Shown piece after piece: positions 41,901-56,900 of a stretch of 64,000 nucleotides of DNA; position 1 is the stretch's first letter; every line of letters starts with the position of its first letter. The position numbers and the translations under genes were made by a program. The notes beneath the pieces are model-generated. The model made no database searches and was not told the DNA's origin. It worked only from the letters and a program-made list of their open reading frames with translations. Source of the DNA: Pyrocephalus nanus (lineage: Eukaryota > Chordata > Aves > Passeriformes > Tyrannidae); contig CM076266.1 in the NCBI GenBank assembly GCA_038380795.1, positions 17,458,145 through 17,522,144 on the forward strand, given 5' to 3'.

Positions 41901-44900
41901 TGTTTAAGGTTTTTGTTATTGTTGGGTTTTTTTATTATTAAATAATAGCTGACTGATGCTTTTGTTTAGTAGCAGAAATGGTATATTCTGTCATTCACAG
42001 TAGCAGTGAAAATGTTCCTTGCTTTGTGTCACAGAACTTGAGTAGTTACAAATCTGTTCAAACAACTATCTATTGCTATTTTAGATAGGTTAAATCTAAG
42101 CAGTATCTTTGGGTTTAGTGTTGACTTCATGGTGCTATTTATTCAATGGGTGAATTTGATGGATATGGAAATGTAAAAAATCCTTAAGTCAAGGGCATTA
42201 AAGGTTCCTCGTGTTAACATCACAGTATATCACATAAGAATTGTTGTATCTTGCATTGACCATATAGTGAGTGTTTTTTGAACATGCTTGATTTGATTAC
42301 CCTAATTAATCTTAGATTCAGACCAAAATTCCCTGTTGGGTGATTGAGCTTGCAAACTCTGAAATTTACTGCTCAACATCTTAGGGAAGAAGTACTGCAT
42401 TTGTATTGTCTGGTGTTTAAAAGCACCCAGATGTAATGATCTAAACCAAAGTTTGTGAGGAGTGGAATAACTGTTTCACAAGTTATTAATATTAAAATTG
42501 GTGTTCTGCAGAAAAGAGTTGATGTATAAAGACTGGTTTGCTCTGAAATAAACATTATCTAACTGGTATTTTAATGCTGTATGTAATTTGTTGATTGCCT
42601 TCCCTTAATGCTTCAGAGCATTCCTCCTTTCCCCCCTGCAATAAACTTACCTGTACACAAGTCCTGCTTTGTGTTTTTTAAGCAATGTTGACCATTATAA
42701 GACCTTGTTGTACCTATTTTTCTTGTTCTTTTCACAGTGGGAGCCGTCTAGGAGGCCTTGTTACTGTGGCGTGTTTCTTTTTCAATCATGGAGAGGTAGG
42801 TCTCCCTCCCCCACCCCCTTTTTTTTTTTAATTATTATGGAAATTTAACCTAATTCTAATTTCATTAAGTGTAGTGATGTTGCTGATGTATTAGAGAATG
42901 AATTTAAATAACTTTAATTTAATTTAAATACACAAGTAAGACATTGAAAACAAAATAGGCTATGACTAGAAAATGTGTAGCACAGTTCAATGTGTCACCT
43001 TGGTGCTTAAAATAAAAAAATCAGAAAGGAAATACATTGTAAAGTGGTCCTGAGATTTAAATCTTAGTAGCACAAGTTTCAAAACATCAAAATACTCCAT
43101 TTTTGTGCCCATTTTAGACATCACCAGGCTTCATGTACCATATGAGCAAGCTTCAGAAATGGTGAAAATTTTCTTTAAATTGATGTATATTTTTCTGGAA
43201 ATTCATGAGTACAGAAAAAAAGCACAGAGAAACATCTGTAGTACTGATGTTTTGGTTTGGGTTGGGTTATTTTTTAGTGTTCATTTTATGTGTGGTAATG
43301 TATATAAATACAAATAATATATAGAAAATGTATATAAATATTTAGTTTACTTAAAGTGCAGATGGAAAATAACTACCTTATAATCTAGTTAAATGTTGAA
43401 TTTATGTCTTGGTTTTTATTTAACTGAGCTGAACGTGATAGAGAACACTAAGTAGTAAGAATAAGTAGTTGCACATAACAGATTTAAAGATGCTTCTATT
43501 CACAGTGAGTTTTGACAGCTTATTATAAAAAAACCCTGTGGGATGAAATAGCTATTTCATCTTTAAGTTTCATTTACAATGCTTTTGTCTAAATGTCCCA
43601 TGTGAAGAATTTTCACCCATGGATGTTTACTGCCTGGTTGAAACCAGGTAAACAGTGGAGTTGCTAAATTTTTTTTGGTGCTATAAAGGCATAAATACAT
43701 TTATGTGGATTTCTATTCTTCATAACGGCCTTCTGAAGTGAAATGAGTGGGGAATACTCATAGAGTAAGCACTCTTTTGCCAAACTGTGAGGTGATGTGT
43801 AACTTCAGAAAGAAATGAGCTGAAAACTTCAAAGATAGTGGTAGCAATAGTGAAAAGAAACACTTATTTCAGTATGGCGCAAGCAGTTCTCCTATCCATA
43901 GGAGACTGTAGGAGAGCTGCTTCCTCTTTATGGATGACTTGACTTGGGGGAAAAGCACAGATAATGGATGTATTTTGGAGAAGGGCATGAAATCAAATCT
44001 ACATAACTCTACACAGATGTAGTCTGGGCTTAGATAGAGCTTAAGTAGGATGACCCCGATTCAGGCTCAATTGTATGGATTTCTGGAAAACAATAGGAGT
44101 GATTCGTGGAGGGTGCAGTGTTGGATCTCAGCTGGCCCTTTATGCTTGTACTGTAGCTGATAAAATAACTCAGGAGTTGTTGGATTTTGTTGTGTATATC
44201 ATTATGGTAGTGTATGTAGTTATATGTATGTGGGTGGTCTCGCTTCACTGTGTGAATCACATGCTGTGGATGTGCGTCTGTGCACACGTGTATTTATAAA
44301 ATATAGGTAACTCTTCCATCTGCCTCTGATTATGAGCAAATCATCTTGCATGTGGTTCAACAGTATGTACACTCGAGCTGGACCAGTTGCTAAAAATTGG
44401 CTTTCCTCTTTGGGAAGGATAGGACTGAGCTGCATGAGTAAACCTGATCTGCGAGTCTTGGTATCTCAGCTCTAATGCTATGTAAAAGTAGATATGTAAA
44501 AATGCCTTCTGGCTTTGAGCTGATGATCCTCAAGCTGTATGTTTTTATTTGTGCTGTCCTTGTGCTACTGTGTTTTAATGATTTCAAGCTTAGTCAAATC
44601 TGATACATTTTTACCTGCAGCAGAGTTAGTTTACAGCCTTGATAAATCATCCAGAGATGATTGAGTTTAATATTGCATTTCAAATATAGAAAAACAGCAT
44701 GGCCCATGTTAGTCGATCCACTTTTAAGGTAATGTTTCCTTTTTATGGTTGTATATTATGGTGGGCTCATCATTTCTTTCCTGTTTTATCTCTTCCAGTA
44801 TGGAAAGACTTGTTAAATCAAATATTGCTGTCATCTTGAAAAATATTCAAAATGACTATACTGCTTTAGAATAATCATGATTATATTTATTGCTTATAAA

Positions 44901-47900
44901 ATAAAATAAAACCAATCACATCTGTGCAGTCAGCTGAGGACAACACATTAGTATATATATTTATGAAAGCTTTATTTTAATGATAATTGGTGCAGCTTTT
45001 GCAAAGAGTGCTTCTAGACAGCAAGAACTGTTATTAATGTGATGGGTTTCTGTACTTTGCATTTATTTAACACTATTTCTATGCATTTATTTTACAGTAC
45101 TAATTTGTTTGTGAAATAGCAAAGCAATAAGCAAAGAATCATACAATGCTGATTCTAGTGACTTTAGTAAAACAGTATTTAAAAAACAGTTATAAGACGA
45201 TAGGAAGCAAAGGAGAAGGAACATTCCTGCATCACCGTCCTCCAGGCTTTTCATAGATTTATTATGGTCCATGTTAAGATGAATTCCATTTTTATTCTGT
45301 AGTTGTAAAGAACCTACTTCTAATTTGTAGTGCAAATCTTTTTGAAGCTATTTTTTGTACGTCAGAGTTGTCGTTTAAAGTTGTAATTATTTTTTTTGAT
45401 GGTCAGTGCCACCTGCAAGCACTTTTATGAAGAGCTGAATATGAACAAGGTAGTTGTAGCTGAGCCATTTGCCATGAGACCCATTATTTATTTGCCATGC
45501 ATCCCGTTAGGAAATTATTGAAAAAGCTATTCAGTTGACTTCATTGTATTATGCTTTACTGTATTAGTTTTAAAGAGTGAAATATGTAAGTTAGTATGAG
45601 CTCTGTGTGAGCCTAATTTCATGTGTTCGGTTTTACTAGCCTGTTTTGGAGGACAGCTTCAGATTTTATACTTTGTGCTGTTGCTAGTAGAAATGTGTTT
45701 ACAACTTAGAGAACTCTAGCTTAATGAAGAGTATATTGGTTTATTCTTCAGATCCTCTCCCCCACACACTTTCTTCTTCTAAGTGTGGCAAGTCACTATC
45801 TAAGTTTGAGAATGATTTTAGTTACCTGAAGGAGTTGATAATTTCAGCAGAAGGCGGGACAAGCAGCTGCTGTCCTGGCTTTTTTCTTGAATGTTCTCTA
45901 GCTGCCATATTTAATTTTGGAAAAGCAGTGATCTATTTTAATTAAACAGTGCATCATAGGCCTCAAGTCTGGAAGCTGCTTCCTTTTCAATCCTCTTTTC
46001 TTCTTCCTGGCTTGTTTTTTTTTTTTAACTTTCTGTCTAAAACTCGTGTAACTTGGTTTTTGCTTTATTGAAGTATCTGTAGTTATTAATATTGAAATAA
46101 AAGTGCATGGTTTTATGGAAACGTATCAGTGAACGTTATCATCCAACCCAGTTCTTTTTTTAGTGCACTCGCGTCATGTGGACTCCACCTCTTCGTGAAA
46201 GTTTCTCATACCCATTCCTTGTGCTGCAGATGTTGCTTTTGACCTATATTCTCAGGTACCTTTCAATTTATACTTGGTTCTTTACAGTGCTTTAAAAGAA
46301 TTGAATGTCACAGGACATTTATTTGAATATTTAAGTGCCTCTTTGTGCTGTAGCGTTGTTATCATTAACATAGAAACTTTCCTGTGGCTGTTACATTGCA
46401 GACGCTGCACCAGTAGAACTGCAGTCATATTACTCACTTATTAAAAGGAAAAACTTTGCAACTTGAAGACATGATTAACATAAAAATCAGTATTACTGTG
46501 TTGGCAAATACGTATCTAAAGTAAAAATCAGAATTTTTGGTTGATGTCCCTTCCCATGAGAAACAAGCTGATACTTCATCATTTGGTTTTGTCCTTCTTG
46601 GAGAGTGGTATGTTGGTTGCACTTAGAATAAGCCTATGCTTTGTAACGGAGGATGCTATAGGCACCCATAAGCTAGTATGTTCTTGCTGTTTTCTGTGAC
46701 TAATTAACTAGTCTAATTAACTAGTTCAATGACTTAGAGCAGTCTAATTACATTAATGCAGGGATGCTCTTGAGTTCATTAGCCCTGCTTTTCTATGATT
46801 GTTTCTGGTTTGCTACATGATTACGTTATTGTCTTGCCTCTGTTTTGGAAAATAAGCATGATTGTTTATACTTAAGGGCTTTTCCACCAACTCCATTGCA
46901 TCAGATTTGCAATGTATTTATTATTTAGCTGAACTTAGTATTTATAACCACAGATTTTCCTTTATTAGGTCATACTGATTTGTAATTATTGATGTCTATA
47001 GCAAAAATATTACATGCATTTCACTCTAGAATTTAGGGAAATTTGAAACATAGCATGTGTCTGAATTGAACTTGAAGCTAACACAGGATTAAATATTTTA
47101 AATAACACTTATTTCAGAACATTGAGAATGGGCTGGTTTCAGTTACAGATGAGTTTCACATATTTATCGTTATCTCCTTCCCTGAAACATCACTCAGGAT
47201 TGCTAGCAGAGAGTAAATCTGGAAGAAGTGTATGAGTTAAATCAATTTCAAATGCAGACTATTCTGAGAATAGCTGTGATTCCAGCTGAAATGGAAATGG
47301 TTGTAACCTGACTGTAGAGCTGTTACAAGAGGGTGAACCACTTGCAAACAACATACTTTGGCTTGCTGTGTAGCAGGAGAAGACTTGTTTGATAATCAGT
47401 GACTCATCAAATAGTTAATAAACATTATGCATCAGAACTGTTGTCATGGAAATTCAAGAAAAAAAAAGGATAATAAATGAACTTGAGCAGTATTATTTGT
47501 AGTTGATCAATATTGTTAGCTAACTCCCAAGGTAACTGTGTTTCTATTGCATTTCCTATTGTACTGTTCAATTATTTGCAAACACCTGTGTAATTGTATT
47601 TACTGATGCCTATTCTGTCTCTTTTTCCCAAGGATTCCGAATATTAATACAGGAAGCTTGATTGCACTGTGTGTTTCTAATGTCTTTTTCATGCTTCCCT
47701 GGCAGTTTGCTCAGTTCGTTCTTCTAACTCAGGTAAGCCCATATTTACCTCTAAAGAGCCTCTTTGTCTAATTTGGGCAAATTAACTGCTTTGTATAGAC
47801 AGCTATTGAATTCACAACTATACCAGTGCATTCCTTTTAGCCAGATGTCACTCTTGTTCTCAGCAAAGATTCTCACTGTTTATCATAATCAGTATTTTTC

Positions 47901-50900
47901 TAGTCTTAAGTTTGATATTTGACCACTTACACCACTCAGTGTTCTGTCTCCAGGACAGAAAAATTTACTTTTCCCTTAAAAAGAGCCTCCAGACTGAGAT
48001 CAGTACATCAGAACAAGAAAAAAAATTGTATTTTGAAGTACAAAAATAAATAAATAAAAAAAGGCATTGATCTTGCATCTCTTAAGGACTGGTCTTAATT
48101 TTTAAATGAAGCAGTGTTTGCATGGCATGTAATATCTGGCATGATTTTGCATGATTTCTTATTTAATTTTGATGAGTCTGTAAGTGGTGCTGTAATCTTA
48201 CTGTCTGAGATTTTGGACAGTTGAGGCAACTTTAGTTAGTGTTGAAATATAGCAAATGCTAATGTGAGCAGTAAGATACTGTCATACAGCACATTTCCTT
48301 AGTGTTTGAGTCAATTGAAATGTAGCCTGTTGACTGAAATCCATCCACCTCTCCTTACCTTTTCGCTTGTCTGTCCTACTTGAAGCAGATGTTGATTGGT
48401 CTGAATTGATAGCTTTGAACTATTAATATTTGCTGTGGTATGCAAGTGTTCTAACTGCAGAAGAGAAAGCCAGTAAATTCTGTAAAATATTGTGAGAAAC
48501 TCTTCAATATAACCTGTTTAAGATGCTGGGTTTCTGAAATATGAAATTACAGGTTCACTTCATAATTTCATTAATTTCCCATGTGACTTTTAACAAGTTG
48601 CCTAATCAATGGATCAACCACTCTTATTTTCCTCAGCAGCAAATTGGTGATGTTTCCATATTTTCCTGAAAAGTTAAATAATCCTAATAAGTTATTCTTT
48701 AGGGGTTTTATACTGATTTGGAGGGATTTTTGTGGTTTATTTTTCTATTTTATTCTAAATCTAAGGGTGAAAGGTAATTTGTTAGTGCTGAATGTTGGTG
48801 ACTTGCATTTTTTATAAAGCTGAATACTTATTTCTTAAACATCTGACTGTATTTGATAATTGTTATTCAGAGCACTGCAGTAGGATTTTTGATAGAAACA
48901 ATTATGAAATGCCTAAGTACTGACTTAGCAAAAAAATAGGAATAAAAGTTATTAATTGTTTGAATAATGTCTTTTTTTTGCATGAGTGTATATTCTGCTG
49001 GAAAGAATACACCAGTACAAATTATTTTAACTTCTCTTTAACTTTTGATTCCAGATAGCTTCACTATTTGCGGTGTGTATTATGGGTTATATTGACTCCA
49101 ACAAATTACAGAAGATACTAAATGCTCATATGGTAATTCTTTTTTAAAAAATCTTTAATCCCCTCAAACATATCAAAGCATCTAAAGGGACCATTTGTCT
49201 GAAGTGTTTTCCTTAGCTGCACAGTGGTTGGAAAAATGCAGTAATGAGGGAGGGTGGGGCTTGGATTTGAACTAAGTTTGGGTTTTGAAAACTAGTGTAG
49301 TCTTGACCATGTAAAGGGGAGTTATCTAGAAAGGCAAACAAGAAAATAAACCATTAGTCTGAAGAGCAATTATTTTTTTTTCCAAAACTGGTGAGAAAGT
49401 TAAGAAAGGGTAATTAAAAGACATGTAAGTTTCTGCATAATATCTGATTTGAATTTTTAAAGTTAAGATAATGATCAAGTTTTGCTACCAGGACTTTTGC
49501 TTTTTGAAGTGAGATTGCAGTTTTAAATATAAAGGAAGATGTAAACAACTTTTTTTAAAGAAATATGATTGTCTTTAAAAATATTTTTTTGCTAAAATTT
49601 GACTATGCTAACTCAATGGGCAAAAAAAGAATATTTACCTCAGGAAAGAAACTGAATTGTATTTCATATGTTTTGAAACATTTTTTTTAAATACTCTAAA
49701 TGGTAAACTAAAGGCAGTAATAATTTCTGTGCAACTCGCTTCTCATATAAAACTCAGACACCAAATGCTTCTTTCCAGTCAGATTTACCAGGAAGATTTT
49801 GTAAATAAACATATATCTTCAAAAGTTTTTTGACAGAAGTAGGATGAAATACTTAAACTTTTTGGTTTATGTCAATAGCTATATGGGTGCTAAAGTGGCA
49901 TAGATAGCCTATTTTCAGGTAGATAAATAATCATGTTATATTACAGAGAAAGCTTAATGAGTCTGGGTAAACTGCCAGTCTGTTTTGTGGTGTTTTCTAT
50001 TTTTGCTGCCCCCTCTCTTCTGTGGAAAATGAAAGTGTGAGGAGAGGAGTAGAAAAGTGTGCAAATAACTGTTATTTTTCTTTATTCCTGTACATAAAAG
50101 ACAGGGATTACTCATTGATTTTGCTCTCTGAGTTAGAAAATGTAATTCAGATTGCTTGCTATCAAAATGAAAGCACAGTAGGAGATCAGGATGGTGGATT
50201 AAAGTTTCATTTCAGCCTTGATTTCAAACTCATATAGTTAGGCGCGTATGTCAAACAGTCAGAGTTCTGCTTCCTTGACTTTGTGGATGATTGTATTTTA
50301 AATATATGCTTGTCACTTAGGAAGAAAGAACACGACAGATATTTTGTTCAACATTTTTGTGTTTGTCCAGAATTCTGAAAGGTAACAAACAGGATGGAGA
50401 AGTAATACAATAACTTGAAAAAAAAAGAATGCTTTAGAAATAACTGCAGAAATGTAGCTGTTGTATACATAAAATGAATTAATCCTATGATCAGATATTT
50501 TTGTCCTTAAGTACTTTTAAAATATAAATTAACACAATAAGGTATTTGGCTAATTGTTATCATTGAGGCAAAGAGCAAATCTGCAAACTTGAGTATCAAG
50601 CTTTTACTTGCTGTGAAGTAGGTGTTTTTACATTTAAAACTGTTGACACAACAGGTAATTCTTAACTTTTCTATATTAAATTTAATTATTTTTGTTTTCT
50701 TCTTTCAGGTATCTCTTTTAGTGTGTTTTATTCTGATGTTCGGTAATTCAATGTTACTGACATCATATTATGCTGCATCTTTAGTAGTTATCTCGGTAAG
50801 TTATTTAAGAAAAAAGCCGTATGACATGCTAGGAGTGTACTGCTGTATATGTATTCATGTAAAATGTGAAACTGCTGCATTACCAGACAGGTGGGAAATC

Positions 50901-53900
50901 TTTCACATGAGAAACAGAATTAGACCATGAAGATAACTGGGTAAATACTAATTTTAAAAAATCATGGCTTTGCACCAAATACCTCTTCATAAGAGAAATT
51001 CAGTTAAAGCTCAGTTCACCTATTTTTATAGCTCTCTTCTTTGTATAAAAATATAAAATTTACCAGGTTTGTATTTTTAACCAGAGTAATTGTAAAATAA
51101 GAGCATGAACAAGGAAGAGTTTCACCTAAATGCTTCTTTATTGATAGTGAATCTGCTAATGCAGACCAACTGACTAAAACATATATAACAGTAGTTTAAG
51201 ATTATTTGAAACTGCTGAGTCATACTGCCATGTTAGTGATATTATTCACCAGAGACCTGTCATCTTGTCATTTGTTATCTTAATTTTTCCTTAAATAGGA
51301 AAACAACCCACCATCTCTTCTTCATATAGTTTCTGTGGAGGGATTTATGTACTTAGGAAATAGGACTATGTGAACAGATCTGTTTAGCTTACTACAAATC
51401 ATCTAAATTTCTGATTATATTTGTCTCTTGTTTGTTTGTTTGTTTATATTTTGTCCATCACCAAAAGAGTGATAATTTCCCACTTATGCTAACAATAAAC
51501 TGCCTTGGCCTACATAATTGCTGTAGTATAGTTTGCTTGTTATAAATGCATTCTAGTTTCTTGTAGCAGCTTTTGTAATTATATAGTAAGTACAGGTATG
51601 TTGAGTTCCTTGCCTATTTTCTGCTTTGAGAAAAGTATTTATTGTTTACATGTTATTTGGGTGCTTATAGTGGCATCAGTCTCACATATGGACTGGATTT
51701 GTGGAAGCTTTTAATTGCATTGTTCATCCAATTAGCTAAAATGAGTCTTCCTTGTGCCATAAAATGAGGAGCATAATGTGAAACAGAAAAATACGAGTAA
51801 CTCCTACCACCCTCCATATTCTGATGCCTTACTTGAAAATTGTTTGTATTAGGCTGCCAGTAATTTACTTATTGCTTCAGATGTTTCTTGTCATTCACAG
51901 AAGCAGACATAATTCAGTTTCCCATTGGCTTTGATTTAAAGATGCTTAGAACTGTATAATACAGAATCTCCTTGTTAAGGGAGAAAGTAGTCTTCCATTA
52001 ATTGTATGTAAACTGCAGTAAGAGTTTTTATGCTGGTGTGTTTTGCTACTGCTGGGTGAAATTGTACTGGTTCATATTCATTCATATTTCAGGTTGTATT
52101 AATAATAGAAGGTTTTTTAATAAGGAGCTGTGTGTTGCAATAGGCTTACTAAACAAAAAAAACTTCATCCAGAGTACTAAAATGTCTTATTGTTACCATG
52201 TTACCTGAAGATGTGCATTCATTTTTTATTAGAGAATTCTTGTTTGGAGTCCAAAAATCTTGAAAGGCCGCAGAAGGGAAGTCTGTGTGTGGGTAAGGAA
52301 TTTCATATATTTTGAATTTTAGAGAAAAACTAAGACTTTAGTTTAGTTTAGTGAAATACAGAAATAACTTCTAATTTAGTTTTTAATAATGGAAAATCAA
52401 GAAATATAACTGAGCTACTGTCTTTAATAGATTAGCCGTATTCTCAGCAATTAATCCTAAAATCCTGAAGTAAGAAAAAGGGCAGAAACATACATTTAGA
52501 TCAGAAAACTGAAATAGCCTTTGAATGGCAACACATTAAATTAAAAAGTAAACATGTTTAAAAAACCTAAGATCTGTATGGAAATCCCTTTAAAATAAAG
52601 GTCAATTTAGAAAAGGCAAATAAAAGCCTAACAGTCCTTGCAGAAGTAGAGTTAAGATACTGCTTTAAGTGTTCACTAAAATGTGTCCTGTATAATTTTT
52701 AAAAGATGTTTTTATAACAACAGCAAACAAAATTATATAAGAAAGCATCTTGGAATAAAACACTGTAGGGTGTGTGGGTGGGGTTTGAGGGCAGTAGAAG
52801 TCATGCCCAAACAGGGGACACATCTAAAACTGTCATGGATAAAATATAACATTGTAGAAAACATGAGAAGTGATTTGCTGCTTAAGACATAGCATCAACA
52901 TGTTAAAACATCTGAAATGGGAGCCTACCTAGACTATGATTGATGTAAGACAGGCATTCTTATTAAATGAAGGGTAACTTGTTAAGAAAACTGGATGGAA
53001 TTTGTATAATTAAAATTAGAATAGAAAGGAATTAAAATATTTGTAGCAAACTGCAGTGCATGTATACGTGCCTGCCAGTGTGGTTAGCTGTGGTACCAGG
53101 AAAATTCAGTATAGATAGATCTCATGTCAGCTTCTTGAAAAAGAGATCCAAGGCATTTGTGGAATGGTAGATGAGTAAATCTGTTTTTGTAAAGGAATAA
53201 AAACATGTGCAGTGATGAAGTTGTTAAGCTGTATGTTCGTGCAGCGTAAAGAGAGAGATCCAATACAGCCTTTGTGGAAGGAAGTCATGCCTCACAAATG
53301 TGTTTGACTTCTCTGAAGGATGTAGTTAAGGGTGTGTGGGATGCAATGCACTTGCATTTCAGAAACCTTTTGGAGAAGTTATCTAACTTGTACTGTAAAA
53401 GAAATTTAAACTCATGGGATAAGATGTAAATGTTAAAAGGTAAGAAACAAAGGGTGGGATTAAGTGGTAAGTTTTCAAAAGACCACCACCACTCCCCTAA
53501 ATGTGTATATAAAATAATTGATCCTAAATAAGGTCTTGCCACTCAGCAGAGAAATCTTGGTATTTTTATGGAAAGTTCTCTGAATACATCAACTCATTAC
53601 TGAGCAGGCATCAAAAAGGAAAATACAGGATGGAAGTCATGGAGAAGGAACTATAGCGAAAGCAGAACTATTTTTTTTTTATTTTGTAAATTCATTTGAC
53701 ATCATACATATTGCATGCAGTCTCAGGCAATGTGTCCTACTTTGAAAAAAACCTAAAAAACTAGAATGCCTTCCCCCAAGATCTACTACCATCAGATTTA
53801 AGTAGAGCATGAAGATAATTATTAATGTAGATTCACTAAATAGCTGAGATTTTAAAATAGGTTAGAATTCTACATCTTGTAAAATAAGGGTAAATATTAC

Positions 53901-56900
53901 AAAATCAGTGAATGGAAGTACGATATAATTATAGTTTTTTTTAGTGCCCCTGATGCTAGCAGCAATAAGCTTATAAGGAAGAGAAAAGTCACTATGGAAG
54001 CAAAAAAAAAATAAAATACAAGCATTCAGAAAAGGATTAGGATACCTTGTAGGTATTTAGGTTTTTTTGCAGCCATTAAATAAGATGATTGAATGCAAAC
54101 TGTCATCACATAAAAACCCTCGTCTGGTTACATAAGGGCAAAGATCAGTTTGTATTTTGTTGAATTCTACCTGAAAGCATCTGCTGTGAGTCCCAGATAC
54201 AAGATTCTGAGACAGGTTGTCCTATTCAGTTGATCAGTTTTATAAAGAATTAAATAGATTAAGCGTCATTGCCAAGAATTTAATCCTTCTGCTATGGGGA
54301 TAAACTTCATATGTGACTAAAAGTAGTAACTGTACATATTTTGTTTATATTTCCTTCAAGTTCTAACTTGAGATTATCTTTTGACGGTGCCATAAATCAG
54401 CTAATTCCTCCAAAGATTTGAACCAGAGTAGCAAAACTTGATAATATGAAATGGCTCTTTTTGGCAAATAACCCTCACACACTGGTGTGTGCAAAGCAGA
54501 TGGAACTGACAGCCCCTCTTTAAAGTTAACTTTGGTGCCTCCTGTGCGACAGTGTTGTGTGCAGCTGCAGTGTAAATCAGCTGCACGAAATATTTCAGCT
54601 GTAACAGAAAATACAAAAACCTAAAATACCCCAGTGTGCTGAAATCTCTGAAGTGTCGTTGGTTAGAAATTACTGTGCTTATGGGTGATAACATACAAGA
54701 GTTTGTAAGTAGTAGCTAAATTTAATAACCCTTATTTAATAAAACATAAAAGATTTTTGTAAAAGTTCAAGAGATGTTTATTTCATTCCAAATACATTTT
54801 TAAGGTCATTGAAGGATGTGCCTGGTTGTTTGGGACAGTCACCTTGAAATACCTGACTTCTTTTGTGCTTGGAGTAGCTGATGATGTAAGTTCTCTTATT
54901 GGAGTATCTGGTTGGTGTCTTCCACAAATTTTATAATTCTTAGTATTTTGAGTTTGACATCTTCCTGATATACTTTCATGAAGTTCCAGTACTTGTTTTG
55001 CAGAAATGGGAGATTTGTGTATTTGCTTTCTCTTTCATTATGTATTATCACTTGAGATATGTATTATCATTTGAGGTGTTATTAACGAAGTTTGTGAAAA
55101 GACAAATGTCTTTACTTTTGAATTAGTAAATACTCTCTGTTTATTTTTAAATGTGGATTTATAGACGTTTGTTTATTTTGTGTATCTTCTGCCTACAACT
55201 TTTATTTACTCAGTTTCTTAGCTCACTCTTCTCTGAAGCTAATTTTTAGGACAGTTTTGAAATGATTGTTGTAACAAGGTTGTCTTGCTTTACTTCAGCT
55301 CCTTTATTCTGTTGTTAAAAACTTGTCTGCAGATGTCTATCAAGACATGAAAGATGGGAAGCTCATATTTTAAAATATGAGTATATGAAACTGTGCACCT
55401 CCTGAATCCAATCACAATGATAACATGCCTTTTTCTACTGTTTCCTGCTTTTTATTTGACACCATCCAATCTGTGTTAAAGTCAAAGATGTAATTTAATA
55501 CACTGGAAGTAGATTTTTGGAACTCTTATAGCAATATTGTAAATGGTGTAAGCTCCTGTTCTAATTTACATTTAAACTACTTTGCTATAGAAAACAGGAC
55601 AGTTTTTGCTTACTACAGTTTGATTTTTTTTTTCCCTGTACCAGGCTCATATAGGAAATATATTGAAATCTAAATTTATTGGCTACAAGGATTTTGATAC
55701 ATTAATGTATACCTGTGCTGCTGAGTTTGACTTCATGGAAAAAGAGGTAATTTGGTCAAAATATATGATTATGGAAAGGGGAGCTTCTTGGTTTATCTTT
55801 GTTTGTAACTTAAAACATCTAAGAACCATCACCTCCTACTGTCGTCATAAGTTCAAGGCCGTACTTGTGAAAAGAGAAATTAATGAGCTAATGCTAAATT
55901 TAGCTACTTTTATTGCACTTAAGTGAACTAAAAACACTGTTTTGATTTTTGGATCTAAGAAATATGCTTGCTTGAATGAAAGAAGTCCTTGCTCAGAGAT
56001 AAATGAAAGGTTACAGTTCCGCAAACTTAAGATTTTATGTGGCTCTCAGTAACTGGTTTTGAGTATATGGAAAATATATGGAGAACTGCAAAGGCCTTAT
56101 GTCATAGATTCAGACTGCAGAACAGCACTGAAACTTCATAATATGGCATTAGCAGACTTTTTTAGATCATCGGTATCTATGTATGCATTTAGAATGTTTA
56201 GAGGTTACTCAATCCGTAGTACTCAAATTCAGATGAGATACAATCTACTTCTAATCTTTGAGTGGCTTGCCAAAGAATTGGAAATAATTTACTGATGACC
56301 CCAGTATTACAATTGCTGGGTAGAGTTTACATTTTACTCAAAAAAGAACTCTTTATGTTATTTCCTTTTAAATGACCACTGAAGTAATTATAGATTTATG
56401 GAAAACAATTAATGCAGGTTATTTCCATTTTAGACTCCAGTAAGATACACAAAGACTCTCCTATTACCGGTTGTCCTGGTGGTTTTTGGGGTAATCGTCA
56501 AAAGGGTAAGTGATTGATTTAGGGAACCACCTTTACCTTGAATTTAGTTTTCAGCTTTTTTAAAGGGATCACTATTTATTTTGAGATGGGAAAAAGTTAA
56601 TGTGGTGGGTTAACTTTGGCTGGCTGCCAGGTGCCCACTAAGCCATTCTCCTCTTCCCTGTCCTCATTATGACAACGGGAAAGAAGAGTTGAAAAATCTC
56701 AGGCGTCGAGATACGTCTAGGGGAATCACTCTCTGATTTACTGTCGTGAGCAAAACAGACTTGAATTGAGGAAGATCAATTAAATTTATTGTGGATTAAA
56801 AATAGAGTAGGATTGTAAGAAACATAAGCAAAACTAAAGACACCTTCCCCTCATCCTCTGGCTTAATGGGTCCTTTCCATAGGCTGCAGGTCTTTTAAGA

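Larger units (their letters stand above)
38846..46163 (+). other. DPY19L1: DPY19L1 introns 5, 6 and 7
   Basis: Introns 38,846-40,472, 40,567-42,737 and 42,796-46,163 (exons 6 and 7 are listed separately). They are AT-rich with T-runs (for example 40,663-40,676, 42,821-42,830 and 46,014-46,026). I recognise no transposon, RNA gene or extra exon. Confidence 0.75.
46256..52232 (+). other. DPY19L1: DPY19L1 introns 8, 9, 10 and 11
   Basis: Introns 46,256-47,632, 47,733-49,054, 49,133-50,708 and 50,796-52,232. They are AT-rich and hold a perfect 13-base tandem duplication at 46,700-46,725 and a TTTG repeat near 51,427-51,445. No transposon or RNA gene is recognised. Confidence 0.75.
52293..56433 (+). 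other. DPY19L1: DPY19L1 introns 12, 13 and 14
   Basis: Introns 52,293-54,804, 54,886-55,644 and 55,747-56,433. AT-rich, with a T-run near 53,671-53,680 and A-runs near 54,001. No transposon, extra exon or RNA gene recognised. Confidence 0.75.
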
